A DNA stretch of 64,000 nt from an uncultured Litoreibacter sp. (GTDB taxonomy: Bacteria > Pseudomonadota > Alphaproteobacteria > Rhodobacterales > Rhodobacteraceae), in assembly GCA_947494645.1 (NCBI GenBank), contig CANLVO010000002.1, positions 428,359-492,358 of the forward strand, written 5' to 3'. Positions 10,751 to 20,643 of the stretch are shown piece after piece; position 1 is the first letter of the stretch, and the number at the start of each line of letters is the position of its first letter. A program made the position numbers and the translations under genes. Below the pieces are notes generated by a model that ran no database searches, was not told where the DNA came from, and was given only the letters and a program-made list of their open reading frames with translations.

Positions 10751-13447
10751 TTAACCAACTTCACCATGACAATGCTTGAACTTTTTCCCAGACCCACAGG
10801 GACACGCCGCGTTTCGTCCCGGATTTCCCCAAGTTTCCCGATCATTCTCGTCAAACCCGTCGGCGGGCTCTGTCGGAGTGTCCTCTAGAGGCTTCGGCGC
10901 GGCCATGGCTGCCTGCGCGTTTTGTTGAGCCATGTATTGCTGCAACATCTCCTGCTGCTGTTCTTCGGTCAGCGGCACAACGCGGGAAAGCTTTTGCGTG
11001 ACGTCTTCACGAAGCCCGTCGAGCATGCCTTCGAACAGCTGGAAACTATCGTTCTTATACTCGTTGAGCGGATCGCGTTGCGCATAGCCACGGAAGCCCA
11101 CGACCGAACGAAGGTGTTCGAGCGCCAACAGATGTTCCCGCCATTTGCCATCTATCGTTTGAAGCAGGAGCTGCTTTTCAATGTTGCGCATGTTCTCGGG
11201 GCCAAAATCTACCGCCTTCTTGGCCATGAACTCGTCGGAGGCCGTGTAGAGCCGTTCGGCAATATCCTCGTTTTCGATGCCTTCCTCGTCCGCCCATTCG
11301 ATCACTGGCACGTCGATGCCAAGCTTTTCGATAGTCGCAACGTAGAGACCCTGTGTGTCCCATTGGTCGGCATAGGATTTGGGCGGCATGTACTGGTCGA
11401 CAAGATCGTCGATCACCTGATGGCGCATGTCTTGAGCGATTTCGCCGATCTCTGTGGCTTCCATGATTTCCATGCGCTGGCCGAAGATGGCCTTCCGCTG
11501 GTCGTTCATGACGTCGTCAAACTTCAACAACTGCTTACGGATATCGAAGTTGCGACCTTCGACCTTGGCTTGTGCCTTCTCGAGAGACTTGTTGACCCAC
11601 GGGTGGGCGATGGCCTCACCCTCTTTCATGCCAAGGGTTGAAAGCATCTTGTCCAGCCGTTCAGACCCAAAAATGCGCATCAGATCGTCTTCGAGCGACA
11701 GGAAGAAAGACGAGCGGCCCGGATCACCCTGACGGCCAGACCGTCCGCGGAGCTGGTTGTCGATGCGTCGAGATTCGTGGCGTTCGGTTGCGAGAACGAA
11801 CAGACCGCCAGCAGCTTTGACTTCTTCCTCAGCCTTGTCGTGCTCTGCCTCAATCTTGGAACGGATCGCGTCAGCGTCGCCATCCGGATCAGCGGCCAGT
11901 GCTTCCATAATCTGCATCTCAACATTGCCGCCGAGCTTAATGTCGGTGCCTCGCCCCGCCATGTTGGTCGCGATGGTTACCGCGCCAAGCGTACCAGCGT
12001 TGGCCACGATTTCGGCCTCTTTCTCGTGCTGGCGCGCGTTCAGAACGTTATGGGTCACACCAGCTTTTGTGAGCAGTTCAGACAGGTATTCCGACTTTTC
12101 GATGGATGTGGTCCCGACCAATACCGGCTGTCCGGTTTCATGAGCTTTCTGAATCTCTTCGACAATCGCTGCGTATTTCTCTTCGGCAGTGCGGTAGATG
12201 GCATCATGCTCGTCAATCCGCGCGATAGGGCGGTTCGTGGGCACCTCGACGACACCAAGGCCGTAAATTTCCGAGAACTCCTCTGCCTCGGTGGAGGCCG
12301 TGCCGGTCATGCCTGCAAGCTTGGCGTAGAGCCGGAAATAGTTTTGGAAGGTGACGGAGGCGAGCGTGACGTTTTCAGGTTGGATTTCGCAGCCTTCTTT
12401 TGCCTCGATGGCCTGATGCAGCCCGCCTGACAGACGACGCCCTTGCATCATGCGGCCGGTGAACTCGTCAACAAGCATGACCTGACCGTCGCGCACCATA
12501 TAGTCTTTGTCTTTGTGAAACGCTTTATGCGCTTTCATCGCCTCCGTCACGTGGTGGACGATCGTGGTGCTTTCTGGGTCATACAGGCTCTGTTCTGGAT
12601 CAAGAAGCCCCATCTGATGCAAGCGTTCCTCGACAAACTCGTTACCCTCGTCGGTGAAAGTGACTGCGCGGGTTTTCTCGTCAAGCTTGAAATGGTCGTC
12701 CTGAATTTCTGGGATCAGCTTGTCGACCTGCAGATAGAGGTCGCTGCGATCCTCAGAAGGACCAGAGATAATTAGAGGCGTACGCGCCTCATCGATCAGG
12801 ATGCTGTCTACCTCGTCGACAATCGCATAGGCATGGCCGCGCTGAGACATTTCCTCCAGCGAAGACCGCATGTTGTCACGCAGGTAGTCGAAGCCAAGCT
12901 CGTTGTTGGTCGCGTAGGTCACATCTGCGGCGTAGGCGACTTTCTTTTCGTCATCGGGTTGCTGCGGATAGACGGCGCCTGTGGTTAGGCCAAGCTGACT
13001 ATAGACATTGCCCATCCACTCAGCGTCGCGTTTCACCAGATATTCATTGACGGTGACGATGTGGACACCTTTACCCGCAAGCGCGTTCAGGTAAGCCGGG
13101 AAGCAAGCGACGAGGGTCTTCCCCTCACCGGTTTTCATTTCCGAGATGTTGCCTTGGTGCAGAAAGATGCCGCCCATCAACTGCGTATCAAAGGCACGCA
13201 GCCCCAGCGCACGCTTGGCAGCCTCACGGACGTTGGCAAATGCTTCAGGCAGCATGTCGTCAAGGCTTTCGCCTTTCTGGGCGCGCATCGCCATGTCTTC
13301 GGTGCGTTGCTTGATCTGATCGTCAGAGAGTTTTGCGAACTCTTCTTCGAGCGCGTTGATCTTGGCCACAAGCGGGCGCACGGCCTTGACCTTGCGATCA
13401 TTCGGCGTGCCGAAAACCTTCTTGGAGATCGTTCCCAGACCAAGCAT
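10751..13447 (-). CDS. secA: Preprotein translocase ATPase SecA
   Basis: The 898-residue motor drives unfolded proteins through SecYEG. Walker A is at 107-111 (TGEGKT), the DEAD-like helicase motif is D-E-V-D, and the preprotein-binding region follows [12 protein letters not shown]. The C-terminal zinc tail is complete (C882, C884, C893, H894), which in E. coli binds SecB; secB is encoded at 46367 in this window. Length is normal. Its ATG (13447) is divergent from the parvulin gene; a 6-bp hairpin (GCGGCA/TGCCGC, 13464-13481) sits in its leader. Confidence 0.97.
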   Translation of the reverse strand: MLGLGTISKKVFGTPNDRKVKAVRPLVAKINALEEEFAKLSDDQIKQRTEDMAMRAQKGESLDDMLPEAFANVREAAKRALGLRAFDTQLMGGIFLHQGNISEMKTGEGKTLVACFPAYLNALAGKGVHIVTVNEYLVKRDAEWMGNVYSQLGLTTGAVYPQQPDDEKKVAYAADVTYATNNELGFDYLRDNMRSSLEEMSQRGHAYAIVDEVDSILIDEARTPLIISGPSEDRSDLYLQVDKLIPEIQDDHFKLDEKTRAVTFTDEGNEFVEERLHQMGLLDPEQSLYDPESTTIVHHVTEAMKAHKAFHKDKDYMVRDGQVMLVDEFTGRMMQGRRLSGGLHQAIEAKEGCEIQPENVTLASVTFQNYFRLYAKLAGMTGTASTEAEEFSEIYGLGVVEVPTNRPIARIDEHDAIYRTAEEKYAAIVEEIQKAHETGQPVLVGTTSIEKSEYLSELLTKAGVTHNVLNARQHEKEAEIVANAGTLGAVTIATNMAGRGTDIKLGGNVEMQIMEALAADPDGDADAIRSKIEAEHDKAEEEVKAAGGLFVLATERHESRRIDNQLRGRSGRQGDPGRSSFFLSLEDDLMRIFGSERLDKMLSTLGMKEGEAIAHPWVNKSLEKAQAKVEGRNFDIRKQLLKFDDVMNDQRKAIFGQRMEIMEATEIGEIAQDMRHQVIDDLVDQYMPPKSYADQWDTQGLYVATIEKLGIDVPVIEWADEEGIENEDIAERLYTASDEFMAKKAVDFGPENMRNIEKQLLLQTIDGKWREHLLALEHLRSVVGFRGYAQRDPLNEYKNDSFQLFEGMLDGLREDVTQKLSRVVPLTEEQQQEMLQQYMAQQNAQAAMAAPKPLEDTPTEPADGFDENDRETWGNPGRNAACPCGSGKKFKHCHGEVG

Positions 13448-13639
13448 ATTTCTCTGCCTTACTGCGGCATGTCATTGCCGCTTAACATCATCGTGTGGAG
13501 GTACACCTTGCTCATCGAGCGGTGGCACCATATCTCAACGCCCAAGACGAAGCTGCCCCAGACCTTCGGTGATGTAAGAGGCAGCAAGATTAGTGTCAAC
13601 GGCGCGGGGGTCCGCGTCATCCAACAGGAGCCAAGTTTC

Positions 13640-14479
13640 ATGGGCAAATTCACTACACTTCTGCGTGCAACCGGCCTTGCGGTTACCGTTGCGATGCCTG
13701 CCGCTGCGCAGGACGCCTCTACCGTTCTGGCGACAGTAAACGGCAAAGACATCACTTTGGGCCACGTGATCGCCCTGCAGGACAACTTGCCAGACCAGTA
13801 CCAACAGCTCGAAGACGGGGTGCTGTATAACGGAATTCTGGAGCAGCTTGTACAGCAGACCGCACTGGCTGACGAAATGGCCAAAAACATGACGCCCGCT
13901 CTGGAACTGGGTCTGGAAAACGAACGCGGCGCGTTCTTGTCTAGCGAGTTCATCGCACAAGCGGGTTCTGCGGAGATTTCCGAAGACGCTTTGCAGGCCG
14001 CCTATGACGCGCGATTTGCAAATGTGGAACCAGAACAGGAATTCAACGCCTCGCATATCCTAGTGGAAGAAGAAGATACCGCGAAAGAGATTGTGCAGAT
14101 GCTCGCAGACGGCGCTGACTTTGCGACCTTGGCAAAAGAGAAATCAACCGGACCCTCCGGCCCACGTGGCGGTGAGCTGGGCTGGTTTGGCAAAGGCCAG
14201 ATGGTGCCTGAATTCGAACAGGCAGTGATCGGTTTGGAAGACGGCGCAGTTTCAGATCCAGTTAAGACCCAGTTCGGGTGGCACGTTGTCATGCGCAATG
14301 ACAGCCGCAACAAAGCGGCTCCGACGCTCGACTCGGTACGCGGCGATTTGGAATCCGAGCTGAAATCCAAAGCAGTCGATGACGCTATGGCAAAAGTGAC
14401 TGAGGCAGCAGACATTACCTATGTCGAAGTTGAGATTGATCCTGCCTTCATCCGCAATGTAGAGCTTCTGTCGAAATAA
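13640..14479 (+). CDS. Secreted parvulin-type peptidyl-prolyl cis-trans isomerase
   Basis: The 279-residue protein has a Sec signal peptide (cleaved near residue 23, AAA-Q) and a parvulin/rotamase domain at about 130-230, with the family phrases A-S-H-I-L-V, A-x-x-x-S-x-G-P-S-G and G-G-E-L-G-W-F. It probably assists folding of exported proteins in the periplasm, like SurA/PpiD relatives; placing it opposite secA fits an export role. The frame is open much further upstream, but ATG 13640 has AGGAG ten bases before it and begins the signal peptide. argJ follows after 18 bp. Confidence 0.88.
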   Translation: MGKFTTLLRATGLAVTVAMPAAAQDASTVLATVNGKDITLGHVIALQDNLPDQYQQLEDGVLYNGILEQLVQQTALADEMAKNMTPALELGLENERGAFLSSEFIAQAGSAEISEDALQAAYDARFANVEPEQEFNASHILVEEEDTAKEIVQMLADGADFATLAKEKSTGPSGPRGGELGWFGKGQMVPEFEQAVIGLEDGAVSDPVKTQFGWHVVMRNDSRNKAAPTLDSVRGDLESELKSKAVDDAMAKVTEAADITYVEVEIDPAFIRNVELLSK

Positions 14480-14497
14480 CCGACAGGAGCCACTTGG

Positions 14498-15730
14498 ATG
14501 GCTGATATAGCACTCTCCCCTTTGGCACCTGCCGGAGGGTTCCCCGCACTACCGGTGATTGATGGCGTGCGTTTTGCAGCGGCTGCGGCTGGCGTCAAAT
14601 ACCAAGGCCGCGCTGATGTGATGCTTGCAGAGATTGCGCCTGGCGCTTCTGTCGCTGGGGTATTCACACAATCTGCCACTCGCTCTGCCCCTGTGCTCGA
14701 CTGTCAGGCGAAGCTGGGACAGGTGGAGGACACGGATAAGGGCTTTGCCATTCTGGTGAACTCCGGCAACTCAAATGCATTCACTGGGCGCAACGGAACC
14801 GCAGCGGTGGAGCGCATCACGGCACGGGTGGCTGAGACACTCGATCTACCGCAAACCCATGTCTATACGGGCTCAACCGGCGTTATTGGCGAGCCGCTGC
14901 CGGACGACAAGATTACTGACATGCTGGACCAGCTTCGCGACGAGCTGGCTGAGGATGCAATTGCCCCCGCTGCCGCCGCAATCATGACGACTGATACATT
15001 CGCCAAAGGTGCCAGTGCAGAGATCGAGATCAATGGAACGCCCGTGAAGATCGCAGGGATTGCCAAAGGGTCCGGAATGATCGCGCCGGATATGGCGACG
15101 ATGTTGGTTTATATTTTCACCGACGCGCAGATCGTGCAGGATCAACTGCAGGCGCTGGTTTCAGGACTTAACGAAGGCACGTTCAACGCGATTACCGTCG
15201 ACAGCGACACCTCGACCTCAGATAGCCTGATTGCCGTGGCAACCGGCGCGTCCGGAGTAGAAGTGGGCGGTGACAGCGCGTTTGAAGCCGCATTGCATGG
15301 TGTCATGCGGGAGCTCGCCCATCAGGTTGTGCGCGACGGCGAAGGTGCGACCAAGTTTGTTGAGATCGTCGTCAACGGTGCGGCGGATGACGCAGATGCC
15401 AAACGCGTCGCGCTGTCTTGCGCCAACTCGCCTTTGGTGAAGACAGCGATTGCTGGCGAGGATGCGAACTGGGGTCGGATCGTCATGGCCGTTGGAAAAT
15501 CGGGCGCCAAAGCTGACCGCGACAAGCTCGGCATCGCCTTTGGCGACATTGTCGTGGCCGAGAATGGCTGGCGGGCCGAAGGCTATTCGGAAGAAGCCGC
15601 ATCGGCCTATATGACGAATCAGGAAATCAAGATCACGGTCGAAATGGGTGTCGGGATCGGCTCCGCAACCGTTTGGACCTGCGATTTGACTCATGGCTAC
15701 ATTTCGATCAACGCGGATTATCGGTCATGA
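14498..15730 (+). CDS. argJ: Bifunctional glutamate N-acetyltransferase / ornithine acetyltransferase
   Basis: ArgJ transfers acetyl groups in the cyclic arginine pathway and can also make N-acetylglutamate. The 410-residue precursor cleaves itself before the catalytic threonine; the motif A200/T201-M-L-V is present after K-G-S-G-M-I-A-P. The protein ends with the family's I-S-I-N-A-D-Y-R. AGGAG at 14485 supports the ATG at 14498. The stop codon overlaps the start of mutT (ATGA), indicating translational coupling. Confidence 0.95.
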   Translation: MADIALSPLAPAGGFPALPVIDGVRFAAAAAGVKYQGRADVMLAEIAPGASVAGVFTQSATRSAPVLDCQAKLGQVEDTDKGFAILVNSGNSNAFTGRNGTAAVERITARVAETLDLPQTHVYTGSTGVIGEPLPDDKITDMLDQLRDELAEDAIAPAAAAIMTTDTFAKGASAEIEINGTPVKIAGIAKGSGMIAPDMATMLVYIFTDAQIVQDQLQALVSGLNEGTFNAITVDSDTSTSDSLIAVATGASGVEVGGDSAFEAALHGVMRELAHQVVRDGEGATKFVEIVVNGAADDADAKRVALSCANSPLVKTAIAGEDANWGRIVMAVGKSGAKADRDKLGIAFGDIVVAENGWRAEGYSEEAASAYMTNQEIKITVEMGVGIGSATVWTCDLTHGYISINADYRS

Positions 15731-16125
15731 AGACTGTTTTGGTCTCTGCAGTCGCTCTAATTGACGTCGACGGACGCATTCTTCTGGCACAGCGACCCAA
15801 GGGGAAATCCATGGCGGGTCTGTGGGAATTTCCGGGTGGAAAAGTCGAGACCGGAGAAACACCGGAAGCCGCATTGATCCGTGAGTTAGAAGAAGAACTG
15901 GGGATCAACACATGGCAAAGTTGCCTTGCCCCATTGACGTTTGCGAGCCATGGCTACGATGATTTCCACCTTTTGATGCCGGTCTTTGCTTGCCGCAAAT
16001 GGGAAGGAACGCCACAGCCAAAAGAGGGACAAACTTTGGCATGGGCCCGTGTAGGGGAGTTGCGGAATTATCCGATGCCGCCCGCCGATATCCCGCTCAT
16101 CGCGATGCTGCGAGACCTGTTGTAG
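15727..16125 (+). CDS. mutT: 8-oxo-dGTP diphosphatase (MutT, Nudix)
   Basis: The 132-residue Nudix hydrolase has a complete box between residues 38 and 60 (G-x5-E-x7-R-E-L-E-E-E-L-G). It hydrolyses oxidised dGTP and so prevents mispairing; family members of this size with W-E-F-P-G-G-K are usually true MutT. The start overlaps the argJ stop by four bases; the frame is open upstream inside argJ but that is not used. A 12-bp palindrome (GCGAAATTTCGC, 16125-16136) begins at the last base of its stop codon. Confidence 0.9.
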   Translation: MKTVLVSAVALIDVDGRILLAQRPKGKSMAGLWEFPGGKVETGETPEAALIRELEEELGINTWQSCLAPLTFASHGYDDFHLLMPVFACRKWEGTPQPKEGQTLAWARVGELRNYPMPPADIPLIAMLRDLL

Positions 16126-16222
16126 CGAAATTTCGCCAATTAACGATATTGTAACGAATTATTGCTGGAACTTACAGATACAGGAAGTATTGTGACGATA
16201 CCTTGGGGGAGGGAAAATCAGC

Positions 16223-16354
16223 ATGTTTAAAACTATCACAATCGGCTCGTGTGTCTCAATCCAAGGCATCTTCGTAAAAGCTTTGGAAGACGGCGTGATC
16301 TGCGTCCGTGTCGGCCAGCAGATCTTCAAGGGTCGCCCAGTCTCCGAAAGCTGA
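16223..16354 (+). CDS. Small conserved-looking protein, 43 residues
   Basis: An ATG at 16223, preceded by a strong purine-rich site (GGGAGGG, 16208-16214), opens a 43-codon frame ending in TGA at 16352. The product starts MFKTITIGSCVSIQG and ends F-K-G-R-P-V-S-E-S. It has two cysteines, alternates hydrophobic and polar residues like a small beta-sheet protein, and has no signal peptide. I do not know its function. The excellent ribosome binding site and its place in a 240-bp gap between mutT and hemH argue that it is a real gene. Confidence 0.65.
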   Translation: MFKTITIGSCVSIQGIFVKALEDGVICVRVGQQIFKGRPVSES

Positions 16355-16367
16355 GAAGTCGCTGGAT

Positions 16368-17426
16368 CTAGTCGATCCATCCCTTCAGGTTTTCTGTGAT
16401 TACATGGGACAGCGCAGTTATATGCGCTGGCTGATCGTTTAGGCATGGGATGTAGGTAAACACCTCTCCCCCCGCCTCTTCAAAGCTCTCTTTGATTTCT
16501 TCGTTGATCTCTTCAAGGGTCTCGATGCAATCGGCTGAGAAAGCCGGTGCAATAACTGCAATGCGTTTGTGTCCTGCTTCTGCCAGACGCGCGACTTCTT
16601 CTACCGTATAGGGCTGCAGCCACTCTTCCGGCCCGAATTTCGACTGGAATGTCGTTCTTATGGCACCATCGTCCCACCCTAGACGTTCCCGTAGTAGCCG
16701 CGATGTTTTCTGGCACTGGCAGTGGTAGGGATCGCCCTCCATCAGATACCGTTTTGGGACGCCGTGATAAGATGTCACAAGCACATCAGGGCGGTGATCA
16801 AGTTTGGCGTAGGCTTCTTCCACAGACTTGGCGAGCGCGTCGATATAGCTCGGCTGGTCATAGTAAGCTGGCACCGTGCGTATAGAGGGTTGCCATTTCT
16901 CCTCCATCAAGGCGCGGAAGAGCTGATCATTGGCAGTGGCGGAGGTGGCCCCGGCGTAATGCGGATAAAGCGGGAAAAACAGGATGCGATCGCAGCCGTT
17001 TTCGACCATTTGACGCACTTTGGACTTAGTGGAAGGATTCCCGTACCGCATACAGAAATCGACCTCAACACGATCACCGAATTGCGCGTGCATTTGCGCC
17101 TTTATTGCTTTTGTCTGATCCTTGGTGATGGTCAGTAGAGGGCTTTCCCCAGCCTCATGGTTCCAGATCGATTCATAAGCTTTTCCGCTGGAAAAGGGTC
17201 TTTTCGACAGAATGATACCCTGCAAGAGCGGTTGCCAAAGCCAAGCAGAGTAATCGACCACCCGCTTGTCAGACAAGAACTCGCTAAGATAGCGACGCAT
17301 CGGCCAATAGGTGTAGTCATCCGGCGTACCAAGATTGGCCAGAAGGATGCCGACTTTGCCGAACCGTACCTTTGGATGGTCGGCATCGGCATGCGGCAGA
17401 TTATTGTATGGCCCGTCGGTCATCAT
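16368..17426 (-). CDS. hemH: Ferrochelatase
   Basis: The 352-residue enzyme inserts ferrous iron into protoporphyrin IX, the last step of heme synthesis. The catalytic histidine H221 lies in S-Y-H-G-V-P, and the conserved acid E302 in A-D-C-I-E-T-L-E-E. The phrase L-L-A-N-L-G-T-P-D at residues 28-36 is diagnostic. Its start (ATG 17426, with a second ATG at 17423) overlaps the stop of the upstream methyltransferase gene. Other heme genes in the window are hemJ and hemW. Confidence 0.95.
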   Translation of the reverse strand: MMTDGPYNNLPHADADHPKVRFGKVGILLANLGTPDDYTYWPMRRYLSEFLSDKRVVDYSAWLWQPLLQGIILSKRPFSSGKAYESIWNHEAGESPLLTITKDQTKAIKAQMHAQFGDRVEVDFCMRYGNPSTKSKVRQMVENGCDRILFFPLYPHYAGATSATANDQLFRALMEEKWQPSIRTVPAYYDQPSYIDALAKSVEEAYAKLDHRPDVLVTSYHGVPKRYLMEGDPYHCQCQKTSRLLRERLGWDDGAIRTTFQSKFGPEEWLQPYTVEEVARLAEAGHKRIAVIAPAFSADCIETLEEINEEIKESFEEAGGEVFTYIPCLNDQPAHITALSHVITENLKGWID

Positions 17427-18280
17427 GTGTCACTTTCATCTTTCAGGTCCGCCCCCGAAGTGACGGGAACGGCGTCTTCATCTAACTCGACGGTCTTCAA
17501 CGCGTCGGCCAAGCGCGCTTTGGCACTGCCCGGTCGCAGTGGTTTTTGCTGGCTAGCATCCGGTGCCCAGCCCGTCAGATAGAGCATCTCGAAGGTGGCG
17601 ACCACCCGATCAGAACTCTTTGGGTAAATGGCTTCCAGAGTCTCGAACATTTCACGCATCGGGATGCGTTTGTCGCGGGCCGCAAGGACATTACTTTCGC
17701 CCATTGCCCTAAGGTCATGCATCAAGGCCATTGTCGAGGTGTAGGAGACCTGACGCGGGTCGGCATCGGCGACCGGTAAAGCAAAACCCGCTCTTTGCAG
17801 CAGCGCACCGGCGTCCCGAATATCAACCATTGGAGAAACGCGAGGCGACAGGCCGCCCGTCACCGTGACCTCAGCCTGTGACAGGGCTCCACGCAGCTCG
17901 GACAGGGTCTGGCCGCCAAACATGGCGGCGATAAATACGCCATCTGGTCGCAAAGCGCGTTGGCATTGCACCAGCTGACCGACAGGATCATTGGACTGAT
18001 GAAGGCACATGGCGTGGACAATAAGGTCAAAGCTTTGCGTATCGAGCGCGAGGACCTCATCATCGGGAAGGACTGTCGCGGAAGGAAATTCAGTTTGCCA
18101 CAGTTCGGGAAATCCCGTCACCACAGCAATGTTGGTAAACGCCCTATTAATGTCTTTCAGTCTTTCTGAGACCTCGAGGACCGCCTCTTGCTGCAAGAAC
18201 AGTGCCGGGCCCTGCCGGATCGCGCGCGCGCGTCGTGCAAGAAGCGCAGATCTGTCAAATAGGATGGGCGGGTTGGACAT
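17423..18280 (-). CDS. SAM-dependent methyltransferase, BioC/NDUFAF5-like
   Basis: The 285-residue protein looks like the NDUFAF5 (C20orf7)/BioC-like methyltransferases: an N-terminal helix with L-F-D-R-S-A-L-L-A-R-R, a class I methyltransferase core, the motif F-D-L-I-V-H-A-M-C-L-H, and the C-terminal region with S-P-R-V-S-P-M-V-D-I-R-D. The mitochondrial relative hydroxylates a complex I subunit rather than methylating, so the activity is uncertain. The glycine-rich motif I is replaced by A-V-V-T-G-F-P, which is weak. Start is ATG 18280; GTG 18292 is possible. Confidence 0.72.
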   Translation of the reverse strand: MSNPPILFDRSALLARRARAIRQGPALFLQQEAVLEVSERLKDINRAFTNIAVVTGFPELWQTEFPSATVLPDDEVLALDTQSFDLIVHAMCLHQSNDPVGQLVQCQRALRPDGVFIAAMFGGQTLSELRGALSQAEVTVTGGLSPRVSPMVDIRDAGALLQRAGFALPVADADPRQVSYTSTMALMHDLRAMGESNVLAARDKRIPMREMFETLEAIYPKSSDRVVATFEMLYLTGWAPDASQQKPLRPGSAKARLADALKTVELDEDAVPVTSGADLKDESDT

Positions 18281-18330
18281 TGGCGAGCTCACACAAGGGT
18301 TGCGGGGCTACTTAGAGGTCGGAGGCCGAA

Positions 18331-19044
18331 ATGCAAACCATCTTGCGGCTGATCTATCCGTCACAATGTCTCACATGTTCGGAAATGGTAGAGGAAGACT
18401 TTGCGCTTTGCCCCGCCTGCTGGGGCCGAACCGCATTTATTCAGGGTCTAACTTGCTGCGATTGCGGCGTCCCGCTGATGGGAGACGATGACACCGCTGA
18501 TGCGCATTGTGATGATTGCCTTCGCATTGCCAGACCTTGGTCGCGCGGATTCGCCGCGATGCTGTACCAAGATAATGTACGTAAGCTGGTTCTTGGGTTG
18601 AAGCATGGCGACCGCACTGACCTGGCAAAACCGGCTGCGCGATGGATGGCCAATAGACTGCCTTCACTGCCCTCTGATACCCTTGTCGTCCCTGTACCCC
18701 TGCATTGGTTGAGATTTCTCAAGCGCCGTTACAATCAAGCCGCTTTGCTGGCGCAACACGTGTCGCAGCAAGCGGGGTTGGATTACCTGCCAGACGGTCT
18801 GGTCCGATTGCGGGCAACGAAACCGCTTGATGGGGTGTCACGCGATAGCCGGTTCGCGACTTTGGAAAGCGCCATTGCGCCGCACCCAAAGCGCCGCAAT
18901 CTCTTGCAAGGAAAGCGTGTCCTGCTCGTTGATGATGTGATGACCTCCGGCGCGACTTTGGCCGCAGCGACTGAGGCTTGCCGTCAAGCAGGGGCCGTTC
19001 ACATTGACGTGCTCGTACTAGCGCGGGTGGCCAAAGACTTCTAA
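18331..19044 (+). CDS. comF: ComF-family phosphoribosyltransferase-like protein
   Basis: The 237-residue protein has an N-terminal zinc ribbon made of CxxC pairs (C-L-T-C, C-P-A-C, C-D-C, C-D-D-C within residues 13-65) and a C-terminal phosphoribosyltransferase fold with the PRPP loop V-L-L-V-D-D-V-M-T-S-G-A-T. ComF homologues act in DNA uptake in competent species; in bacteria without known competence the role is unknown. GGAGG at 18320 supports the start. grxC follows after 36 bp. Confidence 0.88.
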   Translation: MQTILRLIYPSQCLTCSEMVEEDFALCPACWGRTAFIQGLTCCDCGVPLMGDDDTADAHCDDCLRIARPWSRGFAAMLYQDNVRKLVLGLKHGDRTDLAKPAARWMANRLPSLPSDTLVVPVPLHWLRFLKRRYNQAALLAQHVSQQAGLDYLPDGLVRLRATKPLDGVSRDSRFATLESAIAPHPKRRNLLQGKRVLLVDDVMTSGATLAAATEACRQAGAVHIDVLVLARVAKDF

Positions 19045-19080
19045 GTCACCTCAACCGAATATACTCTGAAAGGCGCTCTT

Positions 19081-19338
19081 ATGGCCAAGGTTGAAATCTA
19101 TACGTCCCCCTTCTGCGGCTACTGCCGGGCAGCGAAGAGGCTTTTGAAGAGCAAAGGAGTTCAGTTCCACGAGACTGACGTGTCGCGGAACGCAGCTGAG
19201 AAAGCCACTATGATTCAGCGTGCCAATGGCGGACGCACCGTGCCGCAGATCTTCATCGATGGCACCCATGTTGGTGGAAGCGACGAGCTGCATCAGTTGG
19301 AGCGCGCCGGCAAGCTTGATCCCATGTTGGCTGGCTAG
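19081..19338 (+). CDS. grxC: Glutaredoxin 3 (GrxC)
   Basis: The 85-residue protein is a dithiol glutaredoxin with the active site C12-G-Y-C15 and the cis-proline loop T-V-P-Q-I-F-I. It reduces disulfides and glutathionylated proteins in the cytoplasm with glutathione. The length is exactly that of the family. It probably shares the comF transcript. Confidence 0.95.
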   Translation: MAKVEIYTSPFCGYCRAAKRLLKSKGVQFHETDVSRNAAEKATMIQRANGGRTVPQIFIDGTHVGGSDELHQLERAGKLDPMLAG

Positions 19339-19360
19339 CAGCAGCGGCCTTTTGACCCTG

Positions 19361-19384
19361 CCGCGTGTTTTGCATGACACGCGG
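19361..19384. promoter_or_regulatory. GC-rich inverted repeat between grxC and marR
   Basis: CCGCGTGT (19361-19368) and ACACGCGG (19377-19384) are perfect 8-bp arms around 8 central bases. No T tract follows, so a terminator for grxC is only possible. Lying 24 bp before the marR start, it is also in the usual place for an autoregulatory MarR operator. Either reading is inference. Confidence 0.4.
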
Positions 19385-19408
19385 TGATCAAACCCTATAC
19401 TCCGCCGC

Positions 19409-19852
19409 ATGACTGAGGCGAATACCCCATTGGCCACGGCGCTGTTTTCAGAGCTGTTTATGGCGGATCAGCTGGCGCGGAACCGGTTGAGCAAGGCGTT
19501 ACCACGTGGGATGGAGCTATCGCATTTCTCGGTGCTTAACCACCTTGCCAATATAGACGAACCTCGCTCGCCCGCCCGCTTGGCTGAGATTTTCCAGCTA
19601 ACACGTGGGGCAATGACCAACACGCTGCACAAGCTCGAATGGGCGGGGCACATCCATGTAAACCCCGACTGGGATGATGCGCGGCGTAAGCAGGTGGTGA
19701 TCAGCCCATCCGGTCGCGCAGCCAGAGACGCCGCGTTGGCCGCCATCACCCCTTTGATTGCAGAGATCGTGGGGATCATCGGTCCCGACAAGGTTAAGTC
19801 CACGCTTCCTATATTGCGGGAACTTCGGACCCAGTTGGCGCGTGTGGATTAG
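19409..19852 (+). CDS. MarR-family transcriptional regulator
   Basis: The 147-residue protein has the family's winged helix (about 35-100): a helix-turn-helix with [20 protein letters not shown] and a wing containing D-A-R-R-K-Q-V. MarR proteins bind palindromes as dimers and often respond to phenolic or oxidising compounds; the ligand and targets here are unknown. Its TAG stop overlaps the TAA stop of convergent ubiG in the four bases TTAG. Confidence 0.87.
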   Translation: MTEANTPLATALFSELFMADQLARNRLSKALPRGMELSHFSVLNHLANIDEPRSPARLAEIFQLTRGAMTNTLHKLEWAGHIHVNPDWDDARRKQVVISPSGRAARDAALAAITPLIAEIVGIIGPDKVKSTLPILRELRTQLARVD

Positions 19853-20589
19853 ACGGCTGGTTTCACGCTGGCAGTGACATAATTCACCGACAGATCTCGG
19901 TCCGATAATGACCAGCTCCATGCAATCGGATTGAAGACAAACCCGGTGCGATCGACAGGCTCTAACCCAGCCTGTTTGATCAACTCGAACAGCTCGTCCG
20001 GGGTGATGAATTTCTGCCATTCATGCGTCCCTTTGGGAAGCCAGCGCATTATATGCTCCGCCCCGATGATGGCCATCAGATAGCTCTTGGGGTTTCGGTT
20101 GATCGTTGAGCAGACCATCAGCCCGCCAGGTTTCAAGAGTTGTTGGCAAGCAGTCAGATAAGCCAACGGGTCGGCCACGTGTTCAACCACTTCCATATTC
20201 AACACGGCGTCAAATTGCTCGCCACTGGCCACCAATGCTTCCGCGGTCGTATGGCGATAATCAATGTCCAAACCGGATTGTTCCGCATGCACTTTGGCCA
20301 CTGGAATATTGCGCTCTGCGGCGTCGGCACCGACAACGTCCGCACCTAGTCGTGCCATGGGTTCGGCCAGCAAACCGCCACCGCAGCCGATATCTAGGAT
20401 ACGAAGACCCTTGAAAGGCTCGCGGGTTTTGAGGTCGCGATCAAACTCGGCCGCCATTTGCGTCGTGATGTAGTCCAATCGGCAAGGATTGAGCATATGG
20501 AGGGGCTTGAACTTACCGTTCACATCCCACCATTCAGCAGCCATTGCCTCGAACTTTGCAATTTCACCGGGATCAACGGTCGTGGTCAT
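19849..20589 (-). CDS. ubiG: Ubiquinone O-methyltransferase UbiG
   Basis: The 246-residue enzyme performs both O-methylations in ubiquinone synthesis. The N-terminal signature ([10 protein letters not shown] near residue 13) and the phrase L-N-P-C-R-L-D-Y-I are diagnostic. The SAM-binding motif I is [10 protein letters not shown] at 65-74. It reads convergently into marR and divergently from pip (54 bp between starts). Confidence 0.95.
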   Translation of the reverse strand: MTTTVDPGEIAKFEAMAAEWWDVNGKFKPLHMLNPCRLDYITTQMAAEFDRDLKTREPFKGLRILDIGCGGGLLAEPMARLGADVVGADAAERNIPVAKVHAEQSGLDIDYRHTTAEALVASGEQFDAVLNMEVVEHVADPLAYLTACQQLLKPGGLMVCSTINRNPKSYLMAIIGAEHIMRWLPKGTHEWQKFITPDELFELIKQAGLEPVDRTGFVFNPIAWSWSLSDRDLSVNYVTASVKPAV

Positions 20590-20643
20590 GTGTCACCTCA
20601 TTTCGACGTGGTTTCGCCGCTCTGACGGGTTATATAGGTCGCT

